A DNA stretch of 64,000 bases from Nyssa sinensis (taxonomy: Eukaryota; Streptophyta; Magnoliopsida; Cornales; Nyssaceae), in the NCBI GenBank assembly GCA_008638375.1, contig CM018052.1:9068506-9132505 (forward strand), read 5' to 3'. Below are positions 36,208 through 47,465 of this stretch, one piece after another (the stretch's first letter is position 1; every line of letters starts with the position of its first letter). A program made the translations under genes and the position numbers. Below the pieces are notes generated by a model. That model saw only the letters and a list, made by a program, of their open reading frames with translations. It had not been told where the DNA came from and searched no databases.

Positions 36208-37681
36208 CTGAAAAATGTTAGGGAATGGGGTGAGCTTCGAAAAGCCCAGTGAGTAACACAGGTTCCCTGTCATGGGTTTCAAACCCGGTCTTGTTTATAA
36301 ATCACAAGGATAGTTCAATCGCTTAGGAATAACAGTTTATAGATCTACTCGAATACAGTTTAAGTAGAATAAAACGAGACTGAACTAACAGAACAACAAA
36401 TCAGAACAGACGAAACAGTGCATGATGCCAATATATCAGTCGAGAGTATAGGCAATTAATTCAATATTGGAACAAGTCAGTACTGGGCGGAATATAACAG
36501 GGCATAACAAACAATATATCAGTTAGGCACATAATCAAGCCTACTTATGCCAGACCGCTCATAATCAGAATGGTACCCAGAGTCAGACACATCATAGCAG
36601 AACAAAATCAGACAGACCATAAAACGGAACAAGACAGACCAAACAAAACAGTAGTAAGACGGGACAAAATCATGCCGCGTACAATACAGTATAAAAGTTT
36701 GCATTTAAAAACATGCATTCAGACAGTATAACTTTTAAAACCGCACAGTGCATCAAAATACAGTATCTATGCAGTAACTTATATACCAAGTCAAGAATCC
36801 GGACAGATCATAACGGAACTGGACCATATATCAATCAAGACAGACAGATCATTAACGGACGGAACACAACGGAATCAGACGGAACAAAACACCAGTTCAA
36901 GTCACAGGTAAACAATCAAGACAGACAGGTCATTAACGGACGAAACATAACAGAATTAGACGGAACAATACGTCAGTCAAAACAAGGACATATCAGTAAC
37001 GGACAGACCATGAAACGGATAGATCATAACGGACGGAACAAAACGGAACAATATTAATCATGACAAGTCATATCGGAACTGAACATGACGGAACAAAACG
37101 GTACAATATCAATCAGATCAAGACATATCAGAACTGAACATGACGGAACAAAACGGTACAATATCAATCAGGTCAAGTCATATCGGAACTGAACATGACG
37201 GAACAAAACGGTACAATACTAATCAGATCAAGACATATCAGAACTGAACAAGTCGGAACAAAATGGTACAATATCAATCCGATCAAGACATATCAGAACT
37301 GAACATGACGGAACAAAACGGTACAATATCAATCAGGTCAAGACATATCAGGACTGAACAAGTCGGAACAAAACGGTACAATATCAATCAGATCAAGACA
37401 TATCAGGACTGAACAAGTCGGAACAAAATGGTACAATATCAATCAGATCAAGACATATCAGAACTGAACATGACGGAACAAAACGGTACAATATCAATCA
37501 GGTCAAGACATATCAGGACTGAACAAGTCGGAACAAAGCGGAACAATATCAATCAGGACAAGGCATATCATACATTAAATATATGCTTTTTAAACAGTAT
37601 AACATTCAAAACAGTACAGAGCTTCAAAATACAGTATCTAGACAGAACTTATACACCAGTTCAGGAGTCAGGGTTACTCAC
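36208..37681 (-). other. Intron-like segment, longest uninterrupted copy
   Basis: Donor GTTT|GTGAGTAAC at 37681 and CTAACATTTTTCAG|GGATTATC ending at 36208, 1474 bp on the minus strand. The extra length against other copies is explained by the 55-bp array it contains. Confidence 0.45.
37076..37570. repeat. Nine exact-length 55-bp tandem repeats
   Basis: Units begin (G/A)ACTGAACA at 37076, 37131, 37186, 37241, 37296, 37351, 37406, 37461 and 37516, each 55 bp with no length change. Two unit types exist, one with TGACGG and one with AGTCGG, in the order T T T A T A A T A. Near-perfect spacing points to recent expansion by unequal crossing-over or slippage, unlike the ragged 65-70-bp version at 1051-1580. 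Open frames across it are repeat artefacts. Confidence 0.95.
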
Positions 37682-40432
37682 AAACTGTTACGGTTATCTC
37701 CTTGCACAAATAATCTGATAACCTCCAGATACGTCAGGCATCTCCATGTATATCCTGAACAATAATCATCAATCATATACAGATCAGAACTCATCCATTC
37801 AGTTCTCATTTGTCATCTTAGGTATCTATCGGATCACCTAAGATAGCCTAGTAGCCTATCGCCCTTTCACTGGGTCTCACCCGAGGCTATTTCATTCTTT
37901 AATTAGGCTTAGCAGTCATCAGGATTATGATTTAAGTCATTTGGACTTCAATCGTTATCAGTTAAGCACTTATTTGGCCTTAGGGGCAAAATAGTAATTT
38001 TGCCATTCTTGCCCCGGACTCTGTCATGGTCCTCAGAATAGTCTACATATCTTATGTATGAAGTTTTAAGTCTTTTAGACTTAAATCGGTATCAGTTAGG
38101 TGCTTATTTTAACCGTAGGGGCAAAATGGTAATTTCACCATTGCTGTCCCGGACCCTATCGAGGTCCTCAGAATGTCCCATATATCTTGTATATAATTTT
38201 CTAAGTCCTTTGGACTTTATTTGGTATCTGCTTTAGATCATCGGGACACATCAGTCATTTCTCATTTTACGCGTTGATAGTTCCGGAGTCTTACTTAGCC
38301 CTTCAGTGTTCATAATTATACTTACGATAATTTATCAGATCAGATTGACCTATATCTTGCACTTACAGTGCTCAGGGGTATTTTGGTCATTTTACGTTTC
38401 GTAAGATTCTGACCCCGGTTCGTCATTTATTCGGGTATACAGTTTCACCAGTGTTCGGGTTTCTATCGGTATCAGTTTCGTCCCAATCGGACTTCATTTG
38501 GGCTTTGTATAGTATCAGGGGTAATTTGGTAATTTCACGTGTCATATTTTTCGGCATGTCAGTTCATAAAATGGACCTCACCATTGGGTCCAGAGTGTCC
38601 GACATAATTAAGTTGGACTATCTGTTATGTTTAATTGACCCTGAGAATCATTAGGGGCAGTACGGTCATTTACACTTTATGTGTCTGTATTTTTCGGGAC
38701 TCCAGTTCGTTAAACGGACCTTACCGTTGAGTTCAGAATGCCCGACATAGTCAAAATAGACTATCTTTTATTTTTATTTGGGTCTGGTGCCATCAGGGGT
38801 AGTACAGTAATTTATCACTTACAGGTCTGTATTTTTCGGTACATAATTTCCTAATTTGGACTGTACCATTGAGTCCGGAATATTTGAAATAGTGAAAATA
38901 CACTATTCATTTAATTTATTTGGACTCCGTTTGACATATTTAATGTCCAGGGGTAAAATCGTAATTTTACCTATTTAATAAATAATTAAATAATTATTTT
39001 ATTATTTAATTAATTCTTTAGGGGCTTGATTGCACAAAATTTCAGAAATCAGGGCCACTGTGCAATATTCAGAACTATCAGGGGTAAATCCGTAATTTCA
39101 GAAATCATATAGGGGTCAAAACATAATTTTATAAATTAGGGGTTCAAACCCTTTGGTTTTTGGGTTCAAAAATTGAACCAGTCCAAAACCTCCAAAAACC
39201 GACCGGTTCAGTTAGGCTAGAGAACCGGAATTACATGTCCCCTCTATCCCCAATTTGGCCCCTATCCACGGTTAGGTTATCTCCCCAAATCAATTTCAAT
39301 TTGTTAAGCCCGTAACCAAACAAGCCTGATTTCAATTTAATCACCACAATACGCTGCCGTTTGGGGTTATTCAGATTTGCGGGTGGGTCGGATTTGACCC
39401 GAACCCGATCCAGGTCCATGACCCGTGCCCGTCACTGTTCATCGTCTTCCCCACGAGCGATGAACAGTAACCGTAAAGCTGCAGGTTTTTTAAACTCAAT
39501 TTCGTGAGTTTTTGGGCATGGATCTTCACTGTTTTCCATTCCAAAACTCTTTTGAATGCCAAGCCAATAATTTGACATTCACTTGGTGGCTCAAAACCGC
39601 GCATGGTGCTCGGTTCATCACCATTATCACGCGACCTGCAACTCCACCGTATGCCCTTATTTCTCAACCGTTTTCAACACGGTTTGTTTCTTTGTGACCC
39701 TTAGGACAGGAGCTTCAACTCTCCATTCTAAAATTTCAGTTTAAAAGCCCGTTACAGAATTTGGGTTCCATGGCCGAGACTCACAGGTTCGGTTTTGAGG
39801 GTCTAAACTCAAGCAATGGAGTCGCGGGTCAGTGGTTTTTGAACCCTCTCAGTGTCTAGATTTGGTCTTGACCAACCAAATTCGGTTTAGCTTGGGTCAA
39901 ATCAGACCCAGTTATCCGAGGTACATCCATGGCCGTTTTGCTACAAGTTTGGGGTTTCAGTCCTATTCGACCTTCCCAATTGTTCTATAACAATCCCAGG
40001 CCTCTCAGTAGTCTATATGTGTAGTTTATATGGCTCAAAAATCATCAGAGCAGTGCCAATAAATCAAAACAAAAATTTGACAGTTTGTAGTTTAAGGTGT
40101 TTACCCCTCAAGCAGTGGCTTATTGCCTACACGGCTCGGTCCAATCACCTTGGTGGTGCCTCAGTCAGGCACACGGTGCTGCTCAGCTCCTCAGTCCCCT
40201 TTGGTGCATCTCCATGAATGTACACACCATGGACACACACTTTGCATGCACATGCAAGGCCTCACCTCTATTTCTCTCTAAGACCCTAACAGATCAGTTT
40301 CACACTCACAGGCAATTTTCAGACCCCTCAATTCTGAGACACCAGGCACAATAAGTACAAGTATGTGTACATATATTTTATGAATTGTTTTGTTGCATGC
40401 TTCTCCATTGGTGGAGAGGGTGGTCCAATCAG

Positions 40433-40463
<31 letters not shown>

Positions 40464-40582
40464 AACATATATTATATATCATATATGTGGCTGCATGAAA
40501 CCCCATTGGTTCATTTGGGTGGCAGCTTGGGCAACTTGAATATATATATACAATTTAGTTGTATATATATGCACAAAGTAAT

Positions 40583-40651
40583 GGCAGCCCAGTTGGTAAG
40601 TTTTTTTTGAGAAAAATTCATCCCCTCTCAAAGGTCAAGGGTTCAATTCCC
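40583..40651 (+). other. tRNA-like A-box/B-box module
   Basis: GGCAGCCCAGTTGG (40583-40596) and GGGTTCAATTCCC (40639-40651), followed by TTGGCCTCC. The B box core GGTTCAATTCC is one base from the Pol III consensus. A TATA-like run precedes it at 40561-40570. Confidence 0.5.
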
Positions 40652-42142
40652 TTGGCCTCCCATTTGGCCCTTTTTTTCACATTTTTGGTTAAGGCCACGT
40701 TTGGCTGCGCAGTAATTCAGTTTTTGATGTTTGCCTCATAACTTTCATTCCGTAGCTTCTTTTTCAACGCGGTTTCTTCCGGTCAGTTCCTATTTTAGTT
40801 ATCTTCAGTGTCAGAGGTTCCGTGTCATTTATTATTCATTCGGGATTTTCTCGGGTTAGCTAATTCGGGTTCCGTTAGTATTAAAACGGCGTTATTTCAC
40901 CGAATTAATCAGTAATTTGGGTTTGGGTAAAGTACCCTTCCCTCCAGACATTTTCTTTATTTAATCGGTTTATGGCGACCGTCGGGATTATGATTAATTC
41001 CCTAAATCATTCTGTAAGTTGGTATTAATTAATAATTATTAATTAATTATTAATTTCACGGGATCGGGGTGTTACACATTTCCCCCAAATGGAACCGTTC
41101 CACTTAAAAGGTTTTAAAACATTTCGCTATAAGGTTGGGGCCCGACCCGAGACCCGGTCCATGACCCGAACCGACCCATACTACTACAGTGGCGTCTTCT
41201 CCACCTGAGGAGTTCCTGCGCTAAAAACCTAAAATTTTTAGGTAGGATTTTCTCCCTCGATTTAGTGTCCGTTTTTCATATTTCTTGCATCAATCTAATT
41301 CTGGAACTTCAACAATTCCTTCAGAACAAATTTAAACCTCAATCAGCCCCTGTTCCGACACCCAACTTGATTTTTCTGATCACACACTGGCGAGGATAAT
41401 TGACTGTACGAGGGCCATTTTTTGACCATTTTGTATCATTCCAATTGCGTTAAAGCCCTAACGCCATTTGCCACATTGTTGCATGCACAAAATCAGATCT
41501 AGGGTTCATTTCATTTTTCCCATTTCTGGGCCGTGCGTTACAGAGATAATTGTTTCTCTTTTCTTTCGATTTCTTTGGGTTTCTTTCAAGTTTTTCTTCC
41601 ATTTTTCTCTCTCTAATCCTATTAAAATCGAACAGAAGGTAAGTAAGCTTTTACCTTGGCCTCTTGCCTAGTTTTGGAAGATCTCTTCTTCTCCATCCAT
41701 GGTGGCTGCAACAGTTTTCTCTTGTTACAGCAACCCTTTCTTTCTTACTTCTTCTTCCTTCGTCTTGTTTTTCTTCCTCTTTTTCCCTCTTTCTCTCAAC
41801 TGATCTCTCTCTCTCTCTCTATAATTCTCTCCATTTCTCTCTCTCTACATGAATGCACACACACACACACACACACTGTCGTACACACACACACATACAG
41901 TTCTAATTTTTGAGTTTCAATCCCACACACGCCAACTCAGATATATATATATATATATATATATATTTGTATCATTTATTTTATTTCCCTTTTTTTTTTT
42001 CTTTTTTTGCATGAAAGGCAATTGGTGGAGGTGGTGGTCAAATGAGGGGTTGCCACCTCATTTTTATTAATCAGAATTTTATGGGCTTTATATGATATAT
42101 ATATATATATATCTTATGTGTAATAAAGCACAAAAGTGCTTG

Positions 42143-42206
42143 TGGCCAAGTGGTTAACTTTTTGAGAATAAGTTCCTTACTCTTTTTTATCTAGGGATCA
42201 TCTCCC
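42143..42206 (+). other. tRNA-like module with perfect A box
   Basis: TGGCCAAGTGG (42143-42153) fits the A-box consensus exactly. The B-box position is degraded (GGGATCATCTCCC, 42194-42206). It belongs to LTR 20154-42628. Confidence 0.4.
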
Positions 42207-43669
42207 ATGTCCAACCCTTTTTGCTTCTTTTTGGCCCCCCTTTTTTTTTTTTTTTAATCTTATGCCTTGTTTGACAAATCAAAATGCATATTTCAGCATT
42301 TACATTTTATCTTTCTTTTTATTTCTTTTTTTGCGAAGCGGCTTCTTTTAGTAGTTTCCTACCCGGGTTGGCCTCGATATTCTAAGCTTCACACCGTATC
42401 CATTTTCCTCGCAGTCCCCGAGACTTGTTAATTTATAATTACGGTATTTCAAATTTTGTTCCAAACGATTAGGTTAACATATTACATTGCTTCTTCGTGT
42501 ATTTAATCCTTTCACTAGTCCATCGTAATTATCAGGAAGTCCCGATAAATTTTCTTAATCATTCTTTATTTTGTTTCTAATTAATAATTAGCGAACTAAT
42601 TATTAATTAATTAGGTCAGGGTGTTACACATGGCTTTTTCAAGAAGTGCTTCTTATGAACATTTAAAAACATGGCTTCAATAAAAGAATGAAATTTTCCT
42701 GAGTATTTTAAAACATGGACAATTTAATGGAGTTTTTAAATACTTGGTGAACAATACTTGAAACATTTAACACATGAGCTTCAGGGACTTAAATCACGAT
42801 GTAAAGGAATTTATTAAGGCATAGATAGAATAAAAGCATTTAATTCAAGAGGCATTAAATAAAATTGACATTTACATGGACATGTAGAAAATAAACGTAT
42901 CATCTGTCAGAAATACCAAGAAGTGAATTTGCATGCCATGTTAGAATTTATAAATAAAACGATAGTACATATGAAATATAAGGCATATGAATATGAGAAT
43001 TTAAAATTAGAAATACTGCAGATATGAAAACACTTCAGAATGTTTGAACTTCAATTTACTTTGGAATCCATGGAGATTAAAAACCTCCACTTCAAAGTAC
43101 AGGATTACTCACCTTGTTCTCCCAGGTCAGCACTACTGATGGGCTTTCCCTTTTTCCTTGAAATTCCTAAAAATCAAATTCATCAATACTTCAATTAATT
43201 CCTCATCACTTCAAATCATCTCTAAATTGATGCCCTTTATTAATTTTAGACCCGTTGTATCCTAATTTCCTAGGATTGGTCTTACTGGTCTACTCGTGGT
43301 AATTTAATAAATTTTATTTTTCATATGACTTATTTTTTCATACCTATTTTGATATTATGGACCTCACCATTAGGTCCAAAACATCGAAGAAAGTCAATTT
43401 AGACCCTCTCGGCTTTTTATTTGGCATTGAGCATATTAGGGGTAATTTGGTAATTTACACATTTACGTATCTTAATTTTTCAGAGCCCGTCTTGTAAAAT
43501 GGACCCCGCCATTAGGTCCAGAATGCCCAAAATAGTCAAAATTTACTTATTTAATTTGGATATCGAATTATTTTACTATTTTTAAATTAATTAAATAATT
43601 TAATTTAATTAATTATAAGGTTATATATTATATATTATTTATGTTGAAATTATTCAATAGGAGCAAGGG

Positions 43670-43732
43670 TGGCTCAGTGACTGACTCAGTGGGTTTAGGT
43701 GCCACACCCCCGCTTAGTCGGGGGTTTGAAAC
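43670..43732 (+). other. tRNA-like module in right E0 LTR
   Basis: TGGCTCAGTGA (43670-43680) and GGGTTTGAAAC (43722-43732), orthologous to 10957-11019 in the left LTR and slightly more decayed. Confidence 0.4.
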
Positions 43733-44972
43733 AGCAGAACAATAGGTTGGTCCTATTTTTTTTTCAAAGGTTTCCTAGTCCAAACAATGGATAGTGGCTT
43801 GAATCGAGGATAGGTTATCCTCGTTCCAAGCAGGAGTATCGAATCCATGGCCTTAACTTCGTAACCAAACAGTCCAGGTCTGTTTTAAAATTTAAAACAT
43901 AACACACACAAAGCGGTGCCGTACTACTTACCATTTGTGCGATGGGGCGAGTCCCGACCTGAACCGACCCGAGGTCTGGCCCGCCTTATTCATCTTCTTC
44001 CCCATCTTTAGGCTACTATTGCTCTAATTGCAGCAGCTTAAAACTTTTAATTTTGTGGAGTTTTGGTCACCCAATCTCCTTGCTTTCCACCCCAAAGTGT
44101 TTCTGGGATTTCAAGGTAAGGTTTGGCATTGGTTTTATGGATCGAAATGGATCAAAACACTGGATTTCCACACTATCATCATGGTCTACAACAGGCTCGG
44201 TTCAAGCTTATTTCTAGACCATTTCAGGTGAGTCTTGGCTTGTTTTGTTCCTTGTTTAAGGGGCTTCAAATCCTCATTCTTAAAATCATGTTTTGCTTCA
44301 TGTTTTGCAAGTTGTACTTCAAAATTGAAATCTGCATGTCTAGTTTTCTGTTGCCATACTTGGTCTTCGTGGTCGCAGGCCACTATTTTCCTAACCCTCA
44401 CAGCACCTATGTCAGGTCTAAATAAGCCAAAATCAGTTTGGCTTGGGTTCATTCAGACCCGCTCCAACAGAGGTCCTTCAATGGCGATTGTGTACAGTTT
44501 GGGGGTTTCTTGGGTTGTCTAGGTCAAATTTTCGTGCCTTATTCAAGTTTACAAATCCTAATTGCCATGCATGCTCAAGAAAGCTTAAAATAGTTTGCAA
44601 AAGTGGGAGATTTTGAGAGAGAGAAAAATTAGTTGTAGGGTTTTATACCTTGGTGGTGTCTTCCCTCTCTTGCTTCTTCTAATGCATCTAGGGTCAATTT
44701 CTAGGGTTGCATGCAAGCCCCTTTCTCTTCTTCTTCCTTCACTCTCTCTCTCTAACTCACTTTCTCTCTCTACCTGAGCACACATGCACAATTCTGATTT
44801 CTTTTTGAATTCCTTTCACTTCACACACGCAACACTCATATATTTTATTTATTTTATTTTAAAAATAATTCTTTTAGTTTCTTGAATGGCTATTGGCCAA
44901 TTTGGTAGGTGGGGCTTTGTTATTTCATTCATATATACATATAAATTGTAAAATAAGACATAAATAAGTGGG

Positions 44973-45037
44973 TAGCCCAAGTGGTATTTTTTTGGACTTT
45001 AAAACTTTGCCTCACTTGGTCAAGGGTTCAAAACCCC
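44973..45037 (+). other. Second tRNA-like module in right E0 LTR
   Basis: TAGCCCAAGTGG (44973-44984) and GGGTTCAAAACCCC (45024-45037), followed by TTGGCCTCAC. Orthologous to 12302-12367 but with a clearer A box. Confidence 0.4.
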
Positions 45038-47156
45038 TTGGCCTCACTTTTGGTCCATTTTTCCCAATTTCCCCCCTTATGCCTTGTTTGGCACTTAATT
45101 TATTTATTTTAACTTTTTGCATTATTTTTTCCTTGTGTGAATTTGATTTTAATATTCACTCCTTCATGTACCGATTTTATAAATTATAGTCGTAGATTAT
45201 TTTTCCCAGAGTCGGCCTCGTTTATTTTAGGTTTCGAAATTATTTTTTTGAAATTGTCATTTGTATCCCGATTAAATTTCTTAATTATTCTATTAAGGGT
45301 TATTAATTAATAATTAGCGACCTTATTATTTAATCGGGACAATGTGTTACACTTGTATTCTTATTTGTGTCAATTTAATAAATCGAAGACTTATAATTTT
45401 GTTTATGTTTTTCACGTGTCGACTTCGTTAGTCGAAGCCTCGTTGTTTTAATTTCCTTCTTGTACCATTCTTATTCACTTTATTTTTAGCCTTCGTCATC
45501 TAAATAAAATTTTTTCTTAAGTCCCCAATATTTAATTAGTAATTTAATTTTTATTTATCGGGTTGGGGTGTTACAGATGCTGTCACAAATAGGACCCGAC
45601 ATACCCCCAAAAGTGCTCATCCAGGTTCACCCCACTATCGGGTTCCTGAATAGCACTAGAGCTCTTTATTATATATCACGCCCTCCATGGACTAAGTGTT
45701 GGGTTTCATTCCTAATCACCAACCTGTAGGTCCAAAAGCATCTATGAATTAGATGGAGGTTGTGACAGATCACAACTCCAGGCACTAATAATAATATCAT
45801 GATCATCAAAATTTCACAAGCGATTTACATATTTGTGGAATAGAAAATTCTGAAGAATGAAAGGCATAATAATTTCCAATATCCAAGCAAAGTATAGAAA
45901 TGAACAAGTAATCACATTAGGATATTGGCAATCAAATTCTCAACAAATCCACAAGGTAACATATGCATCAAATTGTGAAAATCAACAATGGTCAGGTATG
46001 TATGGAATACAAATTGGCAGCATCAAAAAATAAAATTGTGACATGGCTAGGAAATACCATATGTTAGAGTTCGGGTTTACTTATATTGAGTTTTTGGCAT
46101 TGCGTTCCCATGCGGTTACCATAATAGCTATCCCATAGCTCTCTTTCCATTTTCCATCGTTTGGGTGATCCTATAATCACGGATAAAAAATACATGGCAT
46201 AATGAATCAATATTCATTCTAACCCCAAACTTTGTTATTCAGTGATTTAAGTTCTTTTAAACTTAGTCTATTCAATTAAGGGTCTTCAATTTCCCATGTA
46301 GGGTTCCCTGATGCCTTATATCTTATTTGGCCTTTCAGAGGCATTATAGTAATTTAGCCTTTTTGATATGCCATATTTCTCCGTATACGATTTACGTACT
46401 CAGACTCTATTTTGAGTCTATTTGGTCCTTATAACATGTATGTGGACTTATTAATTTTATTTTTATACTTCTGGTAACTTCATTAAGTCCTAAGGACGTA
46501 TTCCTCATTTTCTAGTTTCATATCGGGTCTTATTCTCTTCAAAGGAACGTTACCGTCAAGTCTGGAATATCAAATATAATTAATTTAGGCTTTTCTGTAT
46601 CTTAATTTACATTTATGTGACTTACATTAAGCCTAAGGACATTTTCATAATTTTATACTTTCACGCGTCATGTTTTGGGTACTTCGTTTGCTAAAACAGA
46701 CTCTGCTGTCGAGTCCAGAATGCTCAACAAAGCTAGAATATATCACCTTTGACATTTAACTGGCTTTTAGATTACTAAGGATATATTGGTAATTTGATAT
46801 TCACGCGTCTATATTTGCGGGACTTCATTTGACAAAACAGGTCCCACCATTGGGTTCAGAATGTCCCAAAATGTTAGGGTATGTATTTTTACAGTCATCG
46901 GAGTCCAATTGTTTACTTAACTAATCATTAGGACGTATTTGAAATTATTCTAGTTTGCCTGTTCGTACTTTTTGGGATTTAATTTCACAAATCGGACTTT
47001 ACCATTGAGTTCGGAATACCCAAAAATGTTGGGTTACATTGCCTTTTTATTTTATTTGGACATCGGGAATAATTTACTAATTTAAATTAATTAATTTAAT
47101 TATATTATTTTTTTATTATATATTTATTCAGGTCTTATTTTAACTAAGTGCCTCAG

Positions 47157-47221
47157 TGGCACAGTGGTTCACACGTGTGGGTTCAAGGTTTACACACGCA
47201 CACAGTTGGGGGTTCGAATCC
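47157..47221 (+). other. Well-preserved tRNA-like (SINE-head) module
   Basis: TGGCACAGTGG (47157-47167) and GGTTCGAATCC (47211-47221) match the Pol III A- and B-box consensus exactly, 54 bp apart start to start. It lies at the same LTR position as 10957-11019 and 43670-43732. A tRNA-derived SINE head is the simplest reading; no A tail or flanking duplication is evident, and it is not a foldable intact tRNA gene by inspection. Confidence 0.6.
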
Positions 47222-47465
47222 TGCTAACCGCAGCTCTTTATATTTTTATTTTTTGATTTTTCAGCAAGGAAAACAGCGGATAAAGGTCCAATTCAGGGAT
47301 AGGATATCCTTGTTCCGTCTGAGGTCATCAAATCAGATTCCTTATACCTGTTGCCAAATAGAACAATTGTTATTTTAATTTAAAACTACACCAAACGGTG
47401 CCGTTTCACTAAAACCCATTACGCAATGGGGCAGGTCCCAACCCGAACCCGAAACTGACCCGGTG

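Larger units (their letters stand above)
35706..41076 (-). mobile_element. Family A solo LTR, 5371 bp, TSD CATTT
   Basis: It starts TGTCACGTCCCTAACC and ends GGATCGGGGTGTTACA, flanked by CATTT at 35701-35705 and 41077-41081. Removing it rejoins the host LTR across a block that parallels its own 39230-39420 region. It holds the regular 55-bp array, 143-bp-type repeats (38570-38880), intron-like ends at 37681 and 36208, an (AT)n run at 40437-40464 and a tRNA-like module (40583-40651) next to a TATA-like word. It is the longest intact LTR here. Confidence 0.9.
20154..42628 (-). mobile_element. Family A solo LTR, 4.4 kb net, TSD CATGG
   Basis: The ends TGTCACGACCCG (20154) and GGTCAGGGTGTTACA (42628) are flanked by CATGG at 20149-20153 and 42629-42633. 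Removal restores CACCCAAAAACATGG joined to CTTTTTCAAGAAGTGC, which matches the uninterrupted copies at 6125 and 19130. It consists of 20154-20737, 33419-35705 and 41082-42628, total about 4418 bp. Insertions 20738-33413 and 35706-41076 split it. A strong donor GAG|GTAAGTAAC lies at 34312 (minus) and an acceptor-like ATTTTTAG ends at 20711. A tRNA-like A box, TGGCCAAGTGG, is at 42143-42153. Confidence 0.88.
18571..43053 (+). repeat. 1.0-kb tandem duplication in right E0 LTR (second copy interrupted)
   Basis: AAGCTAGGCA begins copy 1 at 18571 and copy 2 at 19571, and the copies match through 'GCATGATGCATTTTAAAGC', 'GGGGAAATCCGTTTCGAACC' and 'TTTTATGAGCACC'. Copy 2 is split by solo LTR 20154-42628 and finishes near 43053. 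The left E0 LTR has a single copy, so the duplication arose after E0 inserted or in one LTR only. The second copy was the target of the later insertion. Confidence 0.75.
14333..45575 (-). mobile_element. Right (5') LTR of E0 with nested insertions
   Basis: It starts TGTCACGACTCGG next to the PBS and ends GGGTTGGGGTGTTACA at 45575; the next five bases, GATGC, are the expected TSD, but the partner on the left has been lost. It consists of 14333-14763, 18390-20153 and 42629-45575. Removing solo LTRs 14764-18389 and 20154-42628 with one TSD copy each leaves about 5.1 kb, including a 1.0-kb tandem duplication absent from the left LTR. The joins are seamless against the left LTR and against the duplicate copy. 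It retains an intron-like donor (43112, minus) and acceptor (14742), both tRNA-like modules and 143-bp-type repeats. Confidence 0.85.

Noticed and set aside
37076..37570. CRISPR-like array
   Set aside because: The units are contiguous 55-bp tandem repeats with no unique spacers, in plant LTR DNA.
47157..47221. Functional tRNA gene
   Set aside because: Only the A and B boxes match; I cannot see acceptor-stem pairing or an anticodon arm, and the context is an old LTR.
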